Shown in pieces: positions 14,760 through 23,121 of a DNA stretch of 64,000 nucleotides. The notes under the pieces were generated by a model, which was not told the DNA's origin, did no database searches, and saw only the letters and a program-made list of their open reading frames with translations. The first letter of the stretch is position 1; each line of letters begins with the position of its first letter. Both the position numbers and the translations under genes were made by a program. Source of the DNA: an uncultured Eubacteriales bacterium. GTDB taxonomy: Bacteria > Bacillota > Clostridia > Oscillospirales > Oscillospiraceae. The stretch is from positions 38,638 through 102,637 of the forward strand of contig ONPF01000019.1 of NCBI GenBank assembly GCA_900319635.1, written 5' to 3'.

Positions 14760-15434
14760 ATGAGACTTCTGTATGCCGAGGATGAAAAATCCCTGGCCAG
14801 GGCGGTCTGCGCCATCCTGGTGAAGAACAACTATTCCGTGGACGTAGTCTACGACGGTCTCAGCGCCTTGGACTATCTGGAGACGGAGAACTACGACGGG
14901 GCGATCCTGGACGTGATGATGCCGAAGCTGGACGGGATCCAGGTGCTCCGGCGGATGCGTGCCCGGGGGGACAGGACCCCTGTGCTGCTGCTCACCGCCA
15001 AGTCCGAGATCGACGACCGGGTGGAGGGGCTGGACAGCGGCGCAAACGACTATCTGACCAAGCCCTTTGACATGAAGGAGCTGCTGGCGCGGATCCGGGC
15101 GATGACCCGGGTGCTCTCCGTCCAGCCGGACAAGACCATCCGCTTCGGCAGCGTCAGCCTGGACTGTGAGAGCTTTGATCTCGCCGGCCCCGGCGGCAGC
15201 TGCAAGCTGGCGGGCAAGGAATTTCAGATGATGGAGATGCTGATGCGCAATCCTCGGAAGCTGATCTCCACCGAGGCCTTCATGGATCGGATCTGGGGCT
15301 ATGACAGCGAGGCGGAGCTGAACATCGTCTGGGTCTACATCTCCATGCTGCGCAAGAAACTGAAGAGTATTGACGCGGACATCGAGATCAAGGCCCAGCG
15401 GGGCCTGGGCTATTACCTGGAGGCGCAGAAATGA
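14760..15434 (+). CDS. OmpR-family response regulator
   Basis: 224 aa. The receiver has the acidic pair (YAEDE), phospho-acceptor Asp in AILDVMMPKLDG (~residue 51), the switch Thr in LLLTAKSE and Lys in LTKPFDM. A winged-helix DNA-binding domain (residues ~125-222) contains LIRKLISTEAFMDRIWGY-like helix and the terminal wing GLGYYLE. GAGGTGAAG precedes ATG 14760. The stop overlaps the histidine kinase start by 4 bp. It faces the VTC/DUF4956 operon, its most likely nearby target. Confidence 0.92.
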   Translation: MRLLYAEDEKSLARAVCAILVKNNYSVDVVYDGLSALDYLETENYDGAILDVMMPKLDGIQVLRRMRARGDRTPVLLLTAKSEIDDRVEGLDSGANDYLTKPFDMKELLARIRAMTRVLSVQPDKTIRFGSVSLDCESFDLAGPGGSCKLAGKEFQMMEMLMRNPRKLISTEAFMDRIWGYDSEAELNIVWVYISMLRKKLKSIDADIEIKAQRGLGYYLEAQK

Positions 15435-16729
15435 TCCGAAAGCTGCGCAAAAAATTTCTCCTGGCGGCCCTTGTCGCCGTATTTCTGGTGCTGCTGGTGC
15501 TGATCGGCGCCATCAATATCCTCAACTACCGGAGCCTTGTGGCCGAGGCGGACGAGACCCTGCAGATCCTGGCTTCCAACGGGGGTGCCTTCCCCCGGCA
15601 GATGTTCCGGGAGCAGGATCTGCCTCCCGCGCCGGGGGAGGGACAGGAGCCCCTGAGCCCTCCGCCGGAGGACGGGCGGGAGCCCTTTGAGGAGCGGCGG
15701 GGCGGCTACGGGGAGCTGGCCTACCAGTCCCGCTTTTTTACCGCCTGGTTCGACGGGGAGGGGGCCCTCTCCCGCCTGGATCTGGAGAATCTGGCCTCTC
15801 TGACGGAGGCGGAGGCCGCTTCGCTTGCGGAGGAGGTCTACGCTGCCGGCCGGGAGCGGGGCTTCTCCGGGGACTATCGCTACTGCCGCACGGAGCTCGG
15901 CGGGGAGACCATGCTGCTGCTGCTCAACTGCCAGCGGGAGCTCGCCACCTTCCGCAGCTTCCTCTATGCCAGCGTCGGGATCTCCCTGGCGGGCGTCCTG
16001 GGGGTCTTCCTGCTGCTGTGGCTCTTCTCCGGCCGGATCGTGCGCCCCATCGCGGAGAGCTACGAGAAGCAGCGCCGCTTCATCACCGACGCGGGGCACG
16101 AGCTGAAGACCCCCATCGCCATCATCCAGGCGGACGCGGATGTGCTGGAGTCCGAGCAGGAGGGGGAAAACGAGTGGATCTCCGACATCCGCAGGCAGAC
16201 CCGGCGGCTCACGGAGCTCACCGCCGATCTCGTTTACCTCTCCCGCATGGAGGAGGAGAAGCCCAGCCTTCGGATGCAGGAGCTCTCCCTCTCCGAGCTC
16301 GTGGAGGAGACCGCCCGCTCCTTCCAGGCGCCGGCGCGTGCAAAGGGCAAGCGCTTTCAGTCCGCCGTCGCGCCGGATCTGCACATGACCGGCGACGCAA
16401 ACGCCCTGGCAAAGCTGGCCTCCATCCTGCTGGACAACGCCATGAAATATTCCCCCGAGGGCGGCAGCGTGGAGCTGCGCCTGGAGAGAAGCGGCAAAAA
16501 CGCCCGGCTCTCGGTGAAAAACAGCACGGCGCCCCGGGAAAAGGGGAACGCCGACCAGCTCTTTGCCCGCTTTACCCGGGAGGACGAGTCCCGCAGCTCG
16601 GAGACCGGCGGCTTCGGCCTGGGCCTTGCCATCGCCAAGGCCGTGACGGAGGCGCACCGGGGCAGGATCCACGCCCAGTCCGAGGACGGCGCCTCTCTCA
16701 CCGTGACGGCGGAGCTGCCGCTGGCATAG
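15431..16729 (+). CDS. Sensor histidine kinase
   Basis: 432 aa. Membrane segments at residues ~10-33 and ~180-203 enclose a ~145-residue extracytoplasmic sensor region rich in Pro/Glu. The H-box is FITDAGHELKTPIAII (His ~227), followed by N-box LLDNAMKYSPEGG, and G-box GGFGLGLAIAKAV. It autophosphorylates and signals to the response regulator whose gene overlaps it. No recognised ligand domain. No HAMP domain is evident between TM2 and the H-box, which are close together. Confidence 0.92.
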   Translation: MIRKLRKKFLLAALVAVFLVLLVLIGAINILNYRSLVAEADETLQILASNGGAFPRQMFREQDLPPAPGEGQEPLSPPPEDGREPFEERRGGYGELAYQSRFFTAWFDGEGALSRLDLENLASLTEAEAASLAEEVYAAGRERGFSGDYRYCRTELGGETMLLLLNCQRELATFRSFLYASVGISLAGVLGVFLLLWLFSGRIVRPIAESYEKQRRFITDAGHELKTPIAIIQADADVLESEQEGENEWISDIRRQTRRLTELTADLVYLSRMEEEKPSLRMQELSLSELVEETARSFQAPARAKGKRFQSAVAPDLHMTGDANALAKLASILLDNAMKYSPEGGSVELRLERSGKNARLSVKNSTAPREKGNADQLFARFTREDESRSSETGGFGLGLAIAKAVTEAHRGRIHAQSEDGASLTVTAELPLA

Positions 16730-16736
16730 AATACGA

Positions 16737-16769
16737 AAACGGGATCCGGAGCGAATCCGGATCCCGTTT
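16737..16769. terminator. Bidirectional terminator
   Basis: AAACGGGATCCGGA with perfect complement, GCGAA loop, between convergent kinase and beta-helix lipoprotein genes. Confidence 0.85.
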
Positions 16770-16783
16770 GCTGTGTGTTTTGT

Positions 16784-18250
16784 TCAGCGCCATCCGCCTG
16801 GGCCGCCGCCCTGACCGCCGTAGCCGCCGCCAAAGCCGCCCTGGCCGCCGGGGCCACCGGGGCCGCCGCCGAAGCCGCCCATGCCGCCGCCCATCATCTG
16901 GTTGGGGAGGGTCGTGACCTGCTGGCCGTTCACATAGACGGTGCCGCCGGTGAAGGTGGCCGTGCCGTCGTAGTCGAAGGGGGAGTTTGCGTACACGGAG
17001 ACGGTGCCGCCGGTGATGATGATAGTACCGTTGGAGTCGATACCGTCGGTGTCGCCCTGCCCCATGGTGATAGTGACCGTGCCGCCGGTGATCTCCACGG
17101 TGGGAGTATAGGCGGAGGACTTCCGGGCAGCGTTGATGCCGTCGTCGGAGGCCGCGATGGTGATCTCGCCCCCGCTGATGCGGATGTAGGTGGCCTCGAT
17201 GCCCTCATAGGCCGTGATGTTCAGCGTGCCGCCGCTGATCTCCGCCAGCTCGTTTGCGTGGATGCCGTCGTCCCCGCTCTGGAGGGTGAAGCTGCCGCCG
17301 CTGATCGAGACCGAGCCGTTTGCGTGGATGGCGTCGTCCGCCGCGTCGATCTGGAAGCTGCCGCCGTCTATGACGACGGAGGCGCCGGCCTTGATGCCCT
17401 TGCAGGACTCGGTGCCGCTGCGCACGCCGCTGCCGCCGCCGGCGGTAATGACAAGATTCGCGTTTTCGGCGTAGAAGGCGGTTTCCGCCTGGATGCCGTC
17501 CTTGCCGGAGACGATGGTGACGCTGGAATCAACGATTGAGACGTAGCCCCGATCCTCCTCCGCGCTGTTTTCGGAGCGGATGCCGTCGCTGCCCGCCGTG
17601 ATGCTGACCGTGGCCTCGGAGAGCTTTACTGCGTCCTTGCCGTCGAGACCCACGTTCGCCGCGTTCACGGTGAGAGCCTTCGCCGTGACCACCAGGTCGT
17701 CCTTGGAGACCACTGCGTGCTTATAATTGCCGGTGATCGTGAGGGCGCCGGCACCGTTTATTGTGAGATCCGCCTTGCTGAACACCGCGGCGTCCAGGCT
17801 TGTCTCCCCGTCGGTGAGGCTGTAGTCCGCCCCGTCGGAAATCGTGTTCACCGTGCCCTCGGCGGCGGTGAGAAAGACCTTGTCCGCGCTGCGGATATAG
17901 AGGGCGGGGCCGTTTTCATTGGAGAGCTCCGCGTTTTGCAGCACCAGCTGCACCTTGTCCTCCTCGCCGGCCTCGATGAGGATCATGCCCTCGTAGCGGC
18001 CGGAGAGCAGGTACACCCCGGCCTCGGTGATGGTGAGATCCCCCGTCGCATCGAGGCTCACCGCCTCGGCGGCGTCGTATTCGCCGGCGGCGTCCCGGTC
18101 GGACACCGCGGCGTCGACCTCTACAGAGAGGGTCGCGGCGCCGGCTGTGACGACTGCTTCGCCGGAGGCGTCGGCGTTTGTCCGGGTGAAGCCGCAGCCC
18201 GTCAGCAGAAAGAGCGCCAGGGCCAGTGTGATTTTCAGCGTATTTTTCAT
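16784..18250 (-). CDS. Lipoprotein with carbohydrate-binding (DUF4353-like) beta-helix repeats
   Basis: 488 aa. Signal peptide with lipobox LLTGC-G (Cys ~19). Residues ~60-430 consist of repeated short strands such as LTINGAGALTITG, DGIHANELAEISGGTLNI, DDGINAARK and ISGGEITI, a right-handed beta-helix pattern shared with carbohydrate-binding domain-containing proteins. The last ~40 residues are almost pure Gly/Gln/Met (GGGMGGFGGG type). Third gene of an operon with a VTC-domain enzyme and DUF4956 protein; the start overlaps the DUF4956 stop by 4 bp. Comparable clusters carry CotH or similar surface proteins. Ligand unknown. Confidence 0.75.
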   Translation of the reverse strand: MKNTLKITLALALFLLTGCGFTRTNADASGEAVVTAGAATLSVEVDAAVSDRDAAGEYDAAEAVSLDATGDLTITEAGVYLLSGRYEGMILIEAGEEDKVQLVLQNAELSNENGPALYIRSADKVFLTAAEGTVNTISDGADYSLTDGETSLDAAVFSKADLTINGAGALTITGNYKHAVVSKDDLVVTAKALTVNAANVGLDGKDAVKLSEATVSITAGSDGIRSENSAEEDRGYVSIVDSSVTIVSGKDGIQAETAFYAENANLVITAGGGSGVRSGTESCKGIKAGASVVIDGGSFQIDAADDAIHANGSVSISGGSFTLQSGDDGIHANELAEISGGTLNITAYEGIEATYIRISGGEITIAASDDGINAARKSSAYTPTVEITGGTVTITMGQGDTDGIDSNGTIIITGGTVSVYANSPFDYDGTATFTGGTVYVNGQQVTTLPNQMMGGGMGGFGGGPGGPGGQGGFGGGYGGQGGGPGGWR

Positions 18251-18915
18251 AATTCTTCTCCTCCTTCCGCTGCGACCAAAAGCGCAAGCTCCAGATTCCC
18301 GTTCCGGCAGCGCAGCGCGTCCAGAAATTCCTGCGCGGCGGCGGGGTCTCTCAGTTCCAGTTTGTAATCCAGCTTGTACAGGCTCCCCATGTTGGAGGTC
18401 TTCGCCTTCACCAGCTGCCAGGAGCGGGTGTATTGGGTGAAGAGATCGTCGAAGGCGTGTGCAAAGTGGAGCGATTCGGGGACGGTGATGTGCAGCTCCA
18501 TGAAGCGCTCGCAGCGCATGGGGATGCGGGAGAGCAGCAGCATCAGCCCGGATGCGAGAACCGTGAAGATCAGGGCGATGGCGAGGTAGCCCGCGGCGCA
18601 GGCCAGACCCGCCGTCATCACCAGGAAGATGGCGGAGATGTCCCGCGCCTTGCCCGCCGCGCTGCGGAAGCGCACCAGGGAGAAGGCCCCCGCCACGGCG
18701 ATGCCCGTGCCCACGTTGCCGTTCACCATGAGGACTACGGTGGTGACGGCGATGGGCAGCACCACCAGGGAGATGAGAAAGCTGCGGGTGGCCGCGCGCT
18801 CCCGGGAGAGGGCCAGGGCGGCGATGCCGCCGCAGAGCCCGGCAAAGAGCAGGCAGAGCAGGTAGAGCCCCACCGAAAAGCCATCGGTCAAGATGGAATC
18901 AAAGATTGACGACAT
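18247..18915 (-). CDS. DUF4956 membrane protein
   Basis: 222 aa with about four membrane segments in the first 130 residues, including the family motif NGNVGTGIAVAGAFSLVRFRS and GKARDISAIFLVMTAGLACAAGYL. The C-terminal ~90 residues form a soluble domain. DUF4956 proteins usually neighbour VTC polyphosphate-polymerase-domain genes, as here (17-bp overlap with the upstream gene, 4-bp overlap with the next). Function is undefined; a membrane partner of the VTC enzyme is a reasonable inference. Confidence 0.85.
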   Translation of the reverse strand: MSSIFDSILTDGFSVGLYLLCLLFAGLCGGIAALALSRERAATRSFLISLVVLPIAVTTVVLMVNGNVGTGIAVAGAFSLVRFRSAAGKARDISAIFLVMTAGLACAAGYLAIALIFTVLASGLMLLLSRIPMRCERFMELHITVPESLHFAHAFDDLFTQYTRSWQLVKAKTSNMGSLYKLDYKLELRDPAAAQEFLDALRCRNGNLELALLVAAEGGEEL

Positions 18916-19642
18916 GTTTGTTTCCTCCTTCTATGGAAATGAAAGGGACGCGTTTTTCCTCCAGACTCCGGGTGTAGGCGGCGCCGTACTTGGAGAAGCT
19001 GCCCGGAAGGATGCCCTCCGCGTCCAGGGCGGCGGCCAGCCACAGGGGCATGGCGCCGCCGGTTTTGATCTCCAGCAGCACCGTCTCCTCCGGCAGCAGC
19101 GTCCGTCCCGCGGCGCCCCGCTCCAGGCGGAGCTCCGTCTCCCGGTAGCGGATGTTCCGGTCAAAGGTCAGGCGGAGATCCGGGTGCTCCTCGTCAAACC
19201 AGGCCTCCCGCTCGCAGGCGATGAGCGTGGCGGGCTGGGGACGCCCGTAGAGCTGCATGGCCCAGTCGATCTCGGAGAGGATCTGGCTCTCGAAGGGCTT
19301 GACGCCCCGCTGCAGATAGCCCTCCGCCTCCGGAAGGCGCATGGCCGCCCGGCGCTTGTAGACCACGCCGCCGAACTTTTTCTTCAGCTCCAGGAAGACG
19401 GTGGAGTCCGGCGTGGCCGTGCCGTAGCAGCGGAGGCGGAGCTTTTCCTTGTAGTCCACGGCCTCGATGGAGCTGCGGATGATGCGCCGGTCCGGCGTGT
19501 CCAGATAGAGGCTCATCACCGTGCTGCGGCCGTGTTCGTCCGGCCGCAGATGTTGGCCGATCCGGTTCAGCAGCCTATTATACTGCGCCTCGGTCAAAAG
19601 GTACTTCTTCTCGACCCTCTTGAAAATGCAGATCGTATCCAT
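18899..19642 (-). CDS. VTC-domain polyphosphate polymerase-like protein
   Basis: 247 aa, a tunnel-fold VTC domain. Matching blocks are FKRVEKKYLLT (basic first strand), SLYLDTPDRR, KEKLRLRCYG, FLELKKKFGGVVYKRR, and LLEIKTGGAMPL with the metal-binding Glu. In eukaryotes this domain makes polyphosphate from ATP; bacterial copies in VTC-DUF4956 clusters are of uncertain activity. ATG 19642 is preceded by GGAGG. First gene of a three-gene operon that faces a two-component system. Confidence 0.85.
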   Translation of the reverse strand: MDTICIFKRVEKKYLLTEAQYNRLLNRIGQHLRPDEHGRSTVMSLYLDTPDRRIIRSSIEAVDYKEKLRLRCYGTATPDSTVFLELKKKFGGVVYKRRAAMRLPEAEGYLQRGVKPFESQILSEIDWAMQLYGRPQPATLIACEREAWFDEEHPDLRLTFDRNIRYRETELRLERGAAGRTLLPEETVLLEIKTGGAMPLWLAAALDAEGILPGSFSKYGAAYTRSLEEKRVPFISIEGGNKHVVNL

Positions 19643-19720
19643 GGGGATGACCTCCTTCCTTGTTTCTGTGCCCATCATAGACCATGAAACTAAATCGAAC
19701 TTAAAAGAAAATAAAATCTT

Positions 19721-19906
19721 TCAGCGGCGGGGACAGCGGCCGCTCCCCTGCCCGCCGCGCCGGGAGCAGCGCCCCTGCCGGGGCATCAGCTTTACGCCGC
19801 TGGCCTCCGCCGTCTCCCGGGGCGGCCTTGCCGCCGTCACCCGCTCCCATACCGCCTCAAAATGTGAAAGTCCCCGGGCAAAGTCCCGGCTGCGCCGCTG
19901 TTCCAT
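19721..19906 (-). CDS. Small basic protein of unknown function
   Basis: 61 aa starting MEQRRSRDFARGLSHFEAVW. It has a very good ribosome binding site (GAGGGAGGG, 7 bases before ATG 19906), which is the main support. The N-terminal half could form an amphipathic helix; the C-terminal half is Arg/Gly/Cys-rich. No family recognised with certainty. It lies upstream of the VTC operon in the same direction but 78 bases away. Confidence 0.5.
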   Translation of the reverse strand: MEQRRSRDFARGLSHFEAVWERVTAARPPRETAEASGVKLMPRQGRCSRRGGQGSGRCPRR

Positions 19907-20017
19907 GTGGTACCCTCCCTCGGTTTTTCCTGTGCTCCAGACTATGCCCGCTCTTGCAAAGCGGTGAAAACTGTGCCATAATATACAGGGATACTTGATA
20001 ATGGGGTGGGATGCGAC

Positions 20018-20749
20018 ATGGCAAGATTTTTCATGGCGGGAACCAATCTGGGCGGCGGCACGGTGATCATCCGGGGCCGGGACGCGGAGCATGTGAAGGT
20101 GCTGCGCCTCAAGCCCGGGGAGGACGTTGTGATCTGCGACGGACAGGGTACCGACTACAAGTGCCGCCTGGTCATGGCCGACAAGGAACAGGCCCAGGTG
20201 GAGGTGGTGGAGGTCGTCCCCTGCCGGGGCGAGCCCAGTGTGAAGGTCACGGTGCTCTGCTCTCTGCCCAAGGGCGATAAGACCGAGTATATCATCCAGA
20301 AATGCGTGGAGGCCGGCGCTCACGAGATCCTGTTCTTCCAGTCCAACCGCTGCGTCGCCCGGCCGGAGGCGCCGGAGAAGAAGCTGGAGCGCTGGCAGCG
20401 CATCAGCGAGGAGGCCGCCAAGCAGTCCGGCCGGGGCATCATCCCCAAGGTGGACTGGATCGGCGAGTTTGCCGACGCGCTGAACGTGGCCGTTCAGAAG
20501 GATCTGGGCCTCTTCCTCTACGAGACCGGGGAGCGGGAGAGCCTGAACACCGTGCTGGAGAGCAACAAGCGCATCGAGACCCTGGCGCTGATCACCGGAC
20601 CCGAGGGCGGCTTTGCCCCCTTCGAGGCGGATCTGGCGCGGATCACGGGGCTGCACCTCTGCTCCATGGGGGAGCGGATCCTCCGCTGCGAGACGGCGCC
20701 GGTGGTGGCGCTGACCGCGGCCATGTACGCCACCGGGAATCTTGGTTAA
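20018..20749 (+). CDS. rsmE: 16S rRNA (uracil(1498)-N(3))-methyltransferase
   Basis: 243 aa SPOUT-class methylase. N-terminal PUA-like part (ARFFMAG...DAEHVKVLRLKPGE) followed by the knot: KCVEAGAHEILFFQSNRC, RISEEAAKQSGR, and the SAM-binding ALITGPEGGF and MGERILRCETAP. It methylates U1498 of 16S rRNA. ATG 20018 follows GGGGTGGG; the in-frame GTG 20006 overlaps that site. A TTGCAA-17-CATAAT promoter lies about 40 bases upstream. prmA, often its partner, is absent. Confidence 0.93.
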   Translation: MARFFMAGTNLGGGTVIIRGRDAEHVKVLRLKPGEDVVICDGQGTDYKCRLVMADKEQAQVEVVEVVPCRGEPSVKVTVLCSLPKGDKTEYIIQKCVEAGAHEILFFQSNRCVARPEAPEKKLERWQRISEEAAKQSGRGIIPKVDWIGEFADALNVAVQKDLGLFLYETGERESLNTVLESNKRIETLALITGPEGGFAPFEADLARITGLHLCSMGERILRCETAPVVALTAAMYATGNLG

Positions 20750-20772
20750 AGAGGATGCGGGGATGAGGGAAC

Positions 20773-20834
20773 AACCCCTCAGTCATCCGCCTTGCGTGAG
20801 ACGGCGGCTGACAGCTCCCCTTGCAGGGGAGCCT
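20773..20834. repeat. Family B repeat
   Basis: CCCCTCAGTCATCCGCC ... GGCGGCTGACAGCTCCCC-TTGCA-GGGGAGC, matching the units at 10529 and 47217. Confidence 0.6.
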
Positions 20835-20851
20835 ATAAGGAAGGGATAGAT

Positions 20852-21886
20852 ATGAAAAAGTTTGACGAGAAGTACTGTATCGAGATCTTTGAAAAGCTGC
20901 TGGCGGTGGACAGCACCACCGGCTTTTATGAGGAGAGCCAGCGGCAGCTCTGCCGACTTCTGGAGGAGCTGGGCTATCCCTATGAGACCATCCGCAAGGG
21001 CGGCGTCATCGCCGACCTGGGCGGGGAGGGGGACGCCCTCTGCATCACCGCCCACCTGGACGACATCGGCCTCATGGTGCGGCACCTGAACGCCGACGGG
21101 ACCCTGAACGTCTGCCCCGTGGGCGGGCTCTACCCCTTCTACTGCATGATGGAGAACGTCCGCGTTCACACCCGGGAGGGGAAGGTCTACACCGGCTCCG
21201 TATGCCGCACACCCAACTCCGTCCACGTCACCGAGGAGGAGCTGCGCGTCACCCCGCCGGATTTTCGCAGCAATGTCTGCGTGGTGCTGGATGAGGATGT
21301 GCACAGCGCCGCGGAGGTCCGCGCGCTCGGCATCGAAACCGGGGACAGCATCGCCCTGGAGCCCCGCTTCATCTACGCAAACGGCTATCTCAAGAGCCAT
21401 TTTGTGGACGACAAGGCCTGCGCCGCCGTGCTGCTGACCTTGATGAAGGCGCTGAAGGAGGAGGGCGTCGTTCTGAACCGCAAGGTCTACGCCTACTTCG
21501 CCTATTACGAGGAGATCGGCCACGGCACCACCGTGCTGCCGGAGGATGTGACGGATATGATCGCCGTGGACATCGCCCCCACCGGCCCGGATCAGAATTC
21601 CGACGAGCGGAAGGTGTCCATCTTCGCCAAGGACTCCCGCTTCCCCTACCACTGGGGTCTGACCAACGAGCTGCGGCAGGCCGCCATCGACGCCGGCGTG
21701 GACTATGTGATGGATATTTTCACCCCCCACTACGGTACGGACTGCGACCCCAGCGTGGTGGCCGGCTACGACATCCGCCACGCGGCCATCGGCCCCGGCA
21801 CCTTAAACTCCCACGGCTATGAGCGCACCCATATCGACGGCCTCCGGGCATGCTACGAGCTGCTGGCGGCCTACCTGAAACGGTAA
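20852..21886 (+). CDS. M42-family metallo-aminopeptidase
   Basis: 344 aa. Di-metal ligands: TAHLDDIGLM (~residue 67, His/Asp), HFVDDKACAA (~residue 180, bridging Asp), catalytic EE in YYEEIGHGT (~residue 213), then AVDIAPTG and the C-terminal HIDG. These tetrahedral cytosolic peptidases trim peptide N-termini; some family members act on glycans. ATG 20852 has AAGGAAGGGATA upstream. It is followed 42 bases later by the Ptb-like gene in the same direction. Confidence 0.88.
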   Translation: MKKFDEKYCIEIFEKLLAVDSTTGFYEESQRQLCRLLEELGYPYETIRKGGVIADLGGEGDALCITAHLDDIGLMVRHLNADGTLNVCPVGGLYPFYCMMENVRVHTREGKVYTGSVCRTPNSVHVTEEELRVTPPDFRSNVCVVLDEDVHSAAEVRALGIETGDSIALEPRFIYANGYLKSHFVDDKACAAVLLTLMKALKEEGVVLNRKVYAYFAYYEEIGHGTTVLPEDVTDMIAVDIAPTGPDQNSDERKVSIFAKDSRFPYHWGLTNELRQAAIDAGVDYVMDIFTPHYGTDCDPSVVAGYDIRHAAIGPGTLNSHGYERTHIDGLRACYELLAAYLKR

Positions 21887-21928
21887 GAACAAAACTGTGT
21901 CATAAATGCAAGCAGGGAGGAAAAAGCC

Positions 21929-22864
21929 ATGAGTGAAACCTACGCGAAAGAATTTGACGGGATCGTCGCCAAGGCCAGGGCAGCGCAGAAGCCCATGCGG
22001 GTGGCTGTGGCCGGCGCCGCGGCGGAGAACATCCTGAAGGGCGTGTTTGACGCCCAGGCCGACGGCTTTGTGGAGCCGATCCTCATCGGCAAGGAAGCCA
22101 AGATCCGGGAGCTGCTGAAGCAGCTGGGGCTGGAGGATCGCCCCTGCCGGATCCAGAATCTGGACAGCAGCGTGAACCCCGTGCAGTACGCCATCGAGAT
22201 GATCCGCGCCGGCGGCGCCGACGCGCTGATGCGCGGCAACACCCAGACTCGGGACTTTCTGATGCCGGTGCTGAACAAGGCAAACCACCTGGTACGGGAG
22301 GACGCCCTGGTCACCCATGTGGTGTTTCTGAAGGTGCCCGGCTATCCCAAGCTCCTGGCCGTGTCGGACGTGACGCTGCTCATCAATCCCAACATGGAGA
22401 CCCGCCGCGAAGTCGTGGCCAACATGGCCCGGGCCCTGAACGTCTTCGACGTGCAGAAGCCCAACATCGCCCTGCTGAGCCTGGTGGAGACCCCCAGCTT
22501 CCAGATGCGGGACACCGTGGAGGACGAGACCATGGTGCGCCAGCACGCCTACCGCCCCATTGCCGACTGCAATCTGGTGGGCCCCATCGCCTATGACCTG
22601 ATCATGAGCAAGGAGGCCGCCCGCCTGAAGGGCTATGACTGCCCCTACTGCGGCGACTTTGACGGCATCGTGGCACCCAACCTGATGGCCGGCAATCTGC
22701 TGGTCAAGGTGCTGCAGCGCAATGCCGGCGCTACCGGCTGCGGCATTCTGGTGGGGGCGAAGATCCCCATCGCCATCTCCTCCCGCAGCGACGCGCCGGA
22801 GCAGACCTATCTGTCTCTTGCCGCCTGCACGGCCATGTGGGCCAGCGGGAAGTACTTTAAGTGA
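21929..22864 (+). CDS. Phosphate butyryltransferase-like enzyme
   Basis: 311 aa of the phosphate acetyl/butyryl-transferase family. Visible blocks are MRVAVAGAAAENIL, EPILIGKEAKIREL, GGADALMRGNTQTRDFLMPVL, LLAVSDVTLLINPN, and GDFDGIVAPNLMAGNLLVKVLQ. It exchanges CoA and phosphate on butyryl (or another short acyl) group in fermentation. GGGAGG precedes ATG 21929. No butyrate or acetate kinase is adjacent, so substrate length is inferred from similarity to Ptb more than Pta. The stop runs into a TTTTGAG heptamer repeat. Confidence 0.85.
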   Translation: MSETYAKEFDGIVAKARAAQKPMRVAVAGAAAENILKGVFDAQADGFVEPILIGKEAKIRELLKQLGLEDRPCRIQNLDSSVNPVQYAIEMIRAGGADALMRGNTQTRDFLMPVLNKANHLVREDALVTHVVFLKVPGYPKLLAVSDVTLLINPNMETRREVVANMARALNVFDVQKPNIALLSLVETPSFQMRDTVEDETMVRQHAYRPIADCNLVGPIAYDLIMSKEAARLKGYDCPYCGDFDGIVAPNLMAGNLLVKVLQRNAGATGCGILVGAKIPIAISSRSDAPEQTYLSLAACTAMWASGKYFK

Positions 22865-23121
22865 GCAGTTTTGAGATTTGAGTTTTGAGGAGCTGTAGGG
22901 GAGGAGCTTGCCCCTTCCGGCAGCCTCCGGCAGGGTTTACAAGAAAAAGCGCAGCGAATTCGGCTTATTCTGCAAATTCGCTGCGCTTTTTGCGGTGTTC
23001 AAGATCCCACCGGGAGAGAGCAAGGCCTCCCCTGCGGCTGATACCGGGAACGCTGCTTCCGTTTCGTTTTTTTTGCTGCAGGCTCGTCTGCTTTCTCTGC
23101 TGAAAACTCAAATCTCAAAAC
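22865..23121. repeat. Element bounded by inverted TTTTGAG heptamers (family D)
   Basis: The interval between two convergent genes begins with AGTTTTGAGATTTGAG after the Ptb stop and ends with the same repeat inverted, abutting the HD-gene stop. Inside are a GTAGGGGAGGAGC REP-like half (22895-22919) and a strong hairpin (22944-22991). No gene. Confidence 0.6.
22944..22991. terminator. Bidirectional terminator
   Basis: AAAAAGCGCAGCGAATT with its perfect complement (17 bp), followed by T's on both strands. Confidence 0.8.
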
